A stretch of DNA of 64,000 nucleotides from Macrostomum hystrix (taxonomy: Eukaryota > Platyhelminthes > Macrostomidae), in NCBI GenBank assembly GCA_950097015.1, contig CATNEN010000024.1, positions 6,152,001-6,216,000 on the forward strand, given 5' to 3'. This document shows, in pieces, positions 57,705 to 64,000 of this stretch. Made by a program: the position numbers and the translations under genes. The notes under the pieces were generated by a model. It made no database searches, had not been told where the DNA came from, and saw only the letters and a program-made list of their open reading frames with translations. Position 1 is the first letter of the stretch. Every line of letters begins with the position of its first letter.

Positions 57705-57840
57705 TTATCGTGTTTGCCTCTCGCACCAACGTCCCTTAGCTCTATTCCGCGGTGAGACCACATTTATTTGGGGTGCAGCCGCGGGGAGAAGGCACACCAA
57801 ATGATGAGCCAATGCCCACAGCCCTCGCACAAAAAAAGAT
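57705..57840 (+). mobile_element. Interspersed repeat family B, truncated copy
   Basis: GTTTGCCTCTCGCACCAACG and TTAGCTCTATTCCGCGG match the head of the 47335 copy. It then jumps to GGAGAAGGCACACCAAATGA, GCCAATGCCCACAGCCCTC and an A-rich end, so the middle is deleted. Confidence 0.65.
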
Positions 57841-57984
57841 TTATTATTAAAAATTAAGTAGCTAGCTGACTACAATTTGGTCCTCATACTGAGAATTTGC
57901 ATTGAAAATCCTATAGAGAAACTCACCTGAGAGTACTGTGTATGCTACTCAATACGAGTGACATTAAATAATAGAACTATTTGC

Positions 57985-58110
57985 CAAGTGGCTGCCGGCT
58001 ATGGGGTAACTGAGGGTGGGTGTGGCGTCCCCCAGTCCATGGACTGAACATGGAGCCGCAATAGCTGCGGCTGAGCTGTCGGCTGCACATCTGGCCCTAT
58101 TTTTACTTCG
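57985..58110 (+). mobile_element. SINE family A fragment, reversed
   Basis: Reverse complement of the family A tail: GGGTAACTGAGGGTGGGTGT, CCCCAGTCCATGGACTGAAC, GAGCTGTCGGCTGCACATCT. It lies about 50 bp upstream of the first recognised exon of the ETS-like gene. Confidence 0.7.
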
Positions 58111-58162
58111 TAATCAATTATGATGACTATTTATTATTATTATCGCTGTTATTAATCCTCAG

Positions 58163-60554
58163 TGATTGGGACAGCGAGTATCCTGGCGACTGGGAGTTCG
58201 ACAAATTTATGGAATCACTTGAAAGCAAAGGTGAGTGGTTTGACCTTGTCACTTTTTAATCCGGTGCATTTTTTGCTTCGTCTGCCAAGCAGAAATTTTG
58301 CTTACAAAGCAAATTTGAAATTTTGAATATTTTGGTAGATACAGAAAATAATGTCAGTTATTTGAAATACCCCGAGTTCTTTCTACTGTTATAATAGAAA
58401 AGTAAATTATAAAAGTGAACAATAGCGGAGTCTGCGAACACCCGTTCCACCTGTCTTGGAATCAGAAGACACTAGTAAGCCTATTGTGCGCATTGACACT
58501 TAAACAAGTTAATTGAATTGGGTGTGTTCTGGTCTAAACTGTGTAAGACCGTATTAAGCATCACTTCCTTTGTTAGTTATCCGTGCAACTATCCATTGCT
58601 TGAGCCTGGACTCCTATTGTCAAACTGTTTTGCGAGCTAATAAACTTGCACATATATTTGAAAAGGGGTCATTTTCAAGCATCTACATTTGTTAGATAAC
58701 ATATGTCAACAATTTATCACCACTTTTTAATTTCACTTATATTTTTACAGGACAGCAAAGCGTCAAGGACCAGCTTATTAAGGAACTGTCCGACTTTGTT
58801 AAATCAGTTATAGGTAAGGCTGCATTGTTTGCCAGAATCTAATAATAATCCAATTCATATTCACAAGCTACCTTCCCGACCCAGCAATTCTTTCCCTGAA
58901 CTACGATTCCTCCCCCACAACTTGACACATCTCATGACTCACAATGTCATTTCCCTTTTAAATACTTTTCTGACCCACTCTAAATCATTTTCTGAACCAC
59001 AAACTCAATTCCTGACCCACCGATTCGCTTCCTGACCCACCAAGTGATTTCCTGACCCACCAAGTGATTAACTGACCCACCAATTCATTTCCTGACCCAC
59101 CAGTTCGTTTTCTGACCCACCAAGTAATTTCCTGACCCACCAAGTAATTTCCTGACCCACCAATTCATTTCCTGACCCACCAAGTCATTTCCTGACCCAC
59201 CAAGTCATTTCCTGACCCACCCATCCACCCTCGACCCAGAGAGCCGCGATAACCGACCCGACGGTCTCTCCTCGAGGGTCAGGGTGCACGAGGTCATCCT
59301 CATTGTGCTGCTGATCTCGGATGGCGACTGGCACGGCGTCCTGGACTTCCCCGCCGGCCTGTCGGGAATTCTCGCCTTCTGCGACGACCAGGGCAGGCGG
59401 TGCAGCGGCGAGAGCGGCTTCTTCAAGGCGCTGGACACGGAGACGATGGCGCTGCTGTGGCAGCGAATCAAGGGCAACAGGACCGGCAAATACGAGACCT
59501 TCGCCAGGGCCATGAGGTTTGCGGGCCGAGGGCGATGGGGAGCTGGGTGGGATCTTGACCGGCTGGAGGGATCAGCAGTATTGGGCACTGGGTGGGATCT
59601 TGACCGGCTGGAGGGATCAGCAGTATTGGGCACTGGGTGGGATCTTGACCGGCTGGAGGGATCAGCAGTATTGGGCACTGGGTGGGATCTTGACCGGCTG
59701 GAGGGATCAGCAGTATTTGGCACTGGGTGGGATCTTGACCGGCTGGAGGGATCAGCAGTATTGGGCACTGGGTGGGATCTTGACCGGCTGGAGGGATCAG
59801 CAGTATTTGGCACTGGGTGGGATCTTGACCGGCTGGAGGGATCAGCAGTATTGGGCACTGGGTGGGATCTTAAGCAGAGGATGGGATCAGGAAAAGGAAT
59901 GGGATCTGGAACAGAGATGGGATCTGGAACAGATGATGGGATCTGGAACAGAGATGGGATCTGGAACAGATGGTGGGATCTGGAACAGATGATGGGATCT
60001 GGAAAGGGAACGGGATCTGGATCAGATGAGGGGATCTGAAACAGATGATATCAGATCTGGAACACCGGATCGGATCTGGAACAGGGATGGGATCTGGAAC
60101 AGGGATGGGATCTGGAACAGGGATGGGATCTGGAACAGGGATGGGATCTGGAACAGGGATGGGATCTGGAACAAGGATGGGATTTGGAACAGGGATGGGA
60201 TCTGGAACAGGGATGGGATCTGGAACAGGGATGGGATTTGGAACAGGGATGGGATCTGGAACAGGGATGGGATTTGGAACAGGGATGGGATCTGGCACAG
60301 TTGGTGGGATCTGGAACAGATGATCCCATCCTTCCCGTGCCAGGGCCTGCGTCAACGGAGGCTACTTTGGCCCGCCGAGCGCGGACCGATGCCGGCGGAA
60401 ACGTGTCTATCAGCTCGGCGAGAAGTCGTTGGAGGAAGTCGGTCGGTTGCGCCAGACTCTTTGGGAATTCGCGAACCAGCAACAGCAGCAGCGGAGGCAG
60501 CAGCAGCAGCTGAGACGACAGTGGGAGCTGCAGCAACAGCAGCAACAGCAGTAG
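58163..60554 (+). CDS. Divergent ETS-domain protein, 3' exons
   Basis: Four consecutive exons with GT-AG junctions and matching phases: 58163-58230, 58751-58813, 59240-59516, 60344-60554, about 206 codons. Upstream exons are not found, so the N-terminus is missing. The third and fourth exons give a sequence that follows the ETS winged helix: VHEVILIVLLISDG (helix 1), GILAFCDDQG, GFFKALDTETMALLWQRIKG (like GEFKL.DPEEVARLWG..K), GKYETFARAMR (recognition helix, like MNYEKLSRALR) and KRVYQLGE (like RLVYQFGE). Both Arg of the RALR motif are kept, but the YYY after it is ACVNGGYF, and the Trp pattern of helix 1 is lost. It ends in a Gln-rich tail (about 7 and 4 Gln runs). If real it would bind GGA-type sites in the nucleus; DNA binding is uncertain given the changes. 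Introns 2 and 3 contain minisatellites. Confidence 0.6.
58980..59232. repeat. 20-bp minisatellite in ETS-like gene intron 2
   Basis: About 12 copies of CCTGACCCACCAAGTCATTT with GTGA, GTAA and TTCA variants, grading from degenerate units near 58900. It ends about 7 bp before the acceptor of the next exon (exon starts 59240), so the pyrimidine-rich repeat supplies the acceptor's polypyrimidine tract. Confidence 0.93.
59535..59875. repeat. 45-bp minisatellite in ETS-like gene intron 3
   Basis: About 7-8 nearly identical 45-bp units (CTGGAGGGATCAGCAGTATT then GGGCACTGGGTGGGATCTTG). The only variable site is TTGGG/TTTGG. The unit is divisible by three and open in the exon's frame, so intron retention would add 15-residue repeats (GWDLDRLEGSAVLGT). 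Confidence 0.95.
59876..60335. repeat. 18-bp minisatellite in ETS-like gene intron 3
   Basis: About 25 units of GATGGGATCTGGAACAGG with degenerate units at the left. It follows the 45-bp array directly (GTGGGATCTTAAGCAG forms the boundary) and ends about 20 bp before the last acceptor. The shared GGGATCT core suggests one array seeded the other. Confidence 0.94.
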
Positions 60555-60925
60555 CAAGAGAACGATGAAAATGATTTATAAACTCCGTGATGAGTTATGG
60601 ATCATTTTTATTCAAACCTACAGATGTGCTTATTGATAACTATAAGGATGCGCGAGTACTGATTACAGTAGTACATCAAGTTTGTGCGTGCAGCCTTATA
60701 AAGCAAACATTTCTCTTCTGACTTTGTGCTATACATTTTTTCATAACTCTTTCTTAATACTCGTTATAAAGAAATTATTTATTTTCTTGTAACTGCCCAA
60801 TTTATAAATATAACTTTCCTGATTCATTCTGTACTGGTTTTTTAGATTAACCTTTAAAGCAGCTTTTTACAGGCGAATCGGCAACTCCAACTCTGAAGCA
60901 GCAATTCAAGTTTCAAATTCTACAT
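60555..60925. other. 3' flank of the ETS-like gene
   Basis: AT-rich sequence after the TAG at 60552-60554. No canonical AATAAA was identified in this short stretch; ATTTATAAACTCC directly follows the last exon. Confidence 0.45.
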
Positions 60926-63900
60926 TGAGTATCAGAAGACATTGAGTATCAGAAGACATTGAGTATCAGAAGACATTGAGAAGACATTGAGTATCAGAAG
61001 ACATTGAGTATCAGAAGGCATTGAGTATCAGAAGACATTGAGTATCAGAAGACATTGAGTATCAGAAGACATTGAGTATCAGAAGACATTGAGTATCAGA
61101 AGACATTGAGCATCCGAAGACATTGAGTATCAGAAGGCATTGAGTATCAGAAGGCATTGAGAAGACATTGAGTATCAGAAGGCATTGAGAAGACATTGAG
61201 TATCAGAAGGCATTGAGTATCAGAAGGCATTGAGAAGACATTGAGTATCAGAAGGCATTGAGAAGACATTGAGTATCCGAAGACATTGAGTATCAGAAGA
61301 CATTGAGTATCAGAAGACATTGAGTATCAGAAGACATTGAGTATCAGAAGGCATTGAGAAGACATTGAGTATCAGAAGACATTGAGTATCAGAAGGCATT
61401 GCGTATCAGAAGACATTGAGTATCAGAAGACATTGAGTATCAGAAGGCATTGAGTATCAGAAGGCATTGAGTATCAGAAGACATTCAGTATCAGAAGGCA
61501 TTGAGTATCAGAAGGCATTGAGTATCAGAAGGCATTGAGAAGACATTGAGTATCAGAAGGCATTGAGAAGACATTGAGTATCAGAAGGCATTGAGTATCA
61601 GAAGGCATTGAGTATCAGAAGGCATTGAGTATCAGAAGGCATTGAGTATCAGAAGGCATTGAGTATCAGAAGGCATTGAGTATCAGAAGGCATTGAGAAG
61701 ACATTGAGTATCAGAAGGCATTGAGAAGACATTGAGTATCAGAAGGCATTGAGTATCAGAAGGCATTGAGAAGACATTGGGTATCAGAAGGCATTGAGAA
61801 GACATTGAGTATCAGAAGACATTAAGAAGACATTGAGTATCAGAAGACATTGAGTATCAGAAGGCATTGAGTATCAGAATACATTGAGTATCAGAAGACA
61901 TTGAGTATCAGAAGACATTGAATATCAGAAGACATTGAGTATCAGAAGACATTGAGAAGACATTGAGTATCAGAAGACATTGAGTATTAGAAGACATTGA
62001 GTATCAGAAGACATTGAGTATCAGAAGACATTGAGTATCAGAAGACATTGAGTATCAGAAGACATTGAGTATCAGAAGACATTGAGTATCAGAAGGCATT
62101 GAGTATCAGAAGACATTGAGTATCAGAATACATTGAGTATCAGAAGACATTGAGTATCAGAAGACATTGAGTATCAGAAGGCATTGAGAAGACATTGAGT
62201 ATCAGAAGGCATTGAGAAGACATTGAGTATCAGAAGGCATTGAGTATCAGAAGGCATTGAGAAGACATTGAGTATCAGAAGGCATTGAGAAGACATTGAG
62301 TATCAGAAGACATTAAGAAGACATTGAGTATCAGAAGACATTGAGTATCAGAAGGCATTGAGTATCAGAAGACATTGAGTATCAGAAGACATTGAGTATC
62401 AGAAGACATTGAGTATCAGAATACATTGAGTATCAGAAGGCATTGAGTATCAGAAGGCATTGAGAAGACATTGAGTATCAGAAGACATTGAGTATCAGAA
62501 GACATTGAGTATCAGAAGGCATTGAGTATCAGAAGACATTGAGTATCAGAATACATTGAGTATCAGAAGGCATTGAGAAGACATTGAGTATCAGAATACA
62601 TTGAGTATCAGAAGGCATTGAGAAGACATTGAGTATCAGAAGACATTGAGTATCAGAATACATTGAGTATCAGAAGACATTGAGTATCAGAATACATTGA
62701 GTATCAGAATACATTGAGTATCAGAAGGCATTGAGAAGACATTGAGTATCAGAAGACATTGAGTATCAGAAGACATTGAGTATCAGAATACATTGAGTAT
62801 CAGAAGGCATTGAGTATCAGAAGGCATTGAGAAGACATTGAGTATCAGAAGACATTGAGTATCAGAAGGCATTGAGCATCAGAAGGCATTGAGAAGACAT
62901 TGAGTATCAGAAGACATTGAGTATCAGAAGGCATTGAGTATCAGAAGACATTGAGTATCAGAAGACATTGAGTATCAGAAGACATTGAGTATCAGAAGAC
63001 ATTGAGTATCAGAAGGCATTGAGAAGACATTGAGTATCAGAAGACATTGAGTATCAGAAGGCATTGAGTATCAGAAGGCATTGAGAAGACATTGAGTATC
63101 AGAAGACATTGAGAAGACATTGAGTATCGGAAGACATTGAGAAGACATTGAGTATCAGAAGACATTGAGTATCGGAAGACATTGAGAAGACATTGAGTAT
63201 CAGAAGACATTGGGTATCGGAAGACATTGAGAAGACATTGAGTATCAGAAGACATTGAGTATCGGAAGATATTGAGAAGACATTGAGTATCAGAAGACAT
63301 TGAGTATCAGAAGACATTGAGAAGACATTGAGTATCAGAAGACATTGAGTATCAGAAGACATTGAGAAGACATTGAGTATCAGAAGACATTGAGTATCAG
63401 AAGGCATTGAGTATTAGAAGATATTGAGAAGACATTGAGTATCAGAAGGCATTGAGAAGACATTGAGTATCAGAAGACATTGAGTATCCGAAGACATTGA
63501 GAAGACATTGAGTATCCGAAGACATTGAGAAGACATTGAGTATCAGAAGACATTGAGTATCCGAAGACATTGAGAAGACATTGAGTATCAGAAGACATTG
63601 AGTATCAGAAGGCATTGAGTATCAGAAGATATTGAGAAGGCATTGAGTATCAGAAGACATTGAGTATTAGAAGACATTGAGTATCAGAAGACATTGAGTA
63701 TCAGAAGACATTGAGTATCAGAAGACATTAAGTATCAGAAGACATTGAGTATCAGAAGACATTGAGTATCAGAAGGCATTGAGTATCAGAAGACATTGAG
63801 TATCAGAAGACATTGAGTATCAGAAGACATTGAGAAGACATTGAGTATCAGAAGACATTGAGTATCAGAAGACATTGAGAAGACATTGAGTATCAGAAGA

Positions 63901-64000
63901 CATTGAGTATCAGAAGACATTAAGAAGACATTGAGTATCAGAAGACATTGAGTATCAGAAGACATTGAGTATCAGAATACATTGAGTATCAGAAGACATT
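60926..64000. repeat. 17-bp/11-bp mosaic satellite array to the window end
   Basis: More than 3 kb made of a 17-bp unit, ACATTGAGTATCAGAAG (first base A or G; AATAC variants), interspersed with a shortened 11-bp unit, ACATTGAGAAG, that lacks TATCAG. Runs of each type form repeated higher-order patterns; for example blocks near 61780-61860 recur near 62290-62360. The array continues beyond the right edge. Minus-strand frames of 87-102 codons are artefacts. Confidence 0.96.

Overview
The window is eukaryotic, and most likely from a spiralian (lophotrochozoan) invertebrate, mollusc-like. The genes are split by GT-AG introns. The best lineage clue is an APGWamide neuropeptide precursor, a peptide classically known from molluscs. 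Penelope-like, LINE, mariner, hAT-like, MITE and tRNA-SINE sequences fit an invertebrate genome. The species cannot be named from sequence alone.

Layout: 1-15,000 has no convincing gene. It is a chain of tandem arrays: a 21-bp family at both ends of a purine-rich domain, a 3.5-kb GGAGA-type polypurine tract, then 20-, 41-, 35- and 18-bp minisatellites. 15,008-21,654 (-) is a complete five-exon TMTC3 gene. 25,088-33,327 (-) is a three-exon PTPN9/MEG2 gene (Sec14 plus tyrosine phosphatase). At 36,845-37,882 (+) lies an inverted, almost identical 1,038-bp copy of the PTPN9 phosphatase exons with their intron. 38,470-44,807 (-) is a four-exon tubulin-tyrosine-ligase-like gene with a dead LINE in its first intron. 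48,944-52,383 (+) is a sterol O-acyltransferase (SOAT/ACAT) gene. 55,178-55,684 (-) is the APGWamide precursor, with a TATA box, a 5'UTR intron and a poly(A) signal overlapping the stop codon. 58,163-60,554 (+) holds the last four exons of a gene whose product looks like a very divergent ETS-domain protein. The right end (60.9-64 kb) is a 17-bp/11-bp array that runs off the window.

The genes do not form one pathway. What links them is their architecture: 11 of the 16 introns I can delimit contain a private minisatellite or tandem array, different in each intron, often filling it almost from splice site to splice site. Two introns are open in the upstream exon's frame, and two genes (TMTC3 C-terminus, APGWamide) carry tandem repeats inside coding sequence. 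Long open frames inside the arrays are artefacts of unit lengths divisible by three or of stop-free composition.

Best leads for a second look: the APGWamide precursor with twelve copies differing only synonymously; the inverted PTPN9 duplicate, which could encode a phosphatase without its Sec14 domain; a hammerhead-ribozyme-like motif beside a Penelope-like element in TMTC3 intron 3; a tRNA-head/VNTR/LINE composite present twice; the divergent ETS domain; and the intron-by-intron minisatellite pattern.
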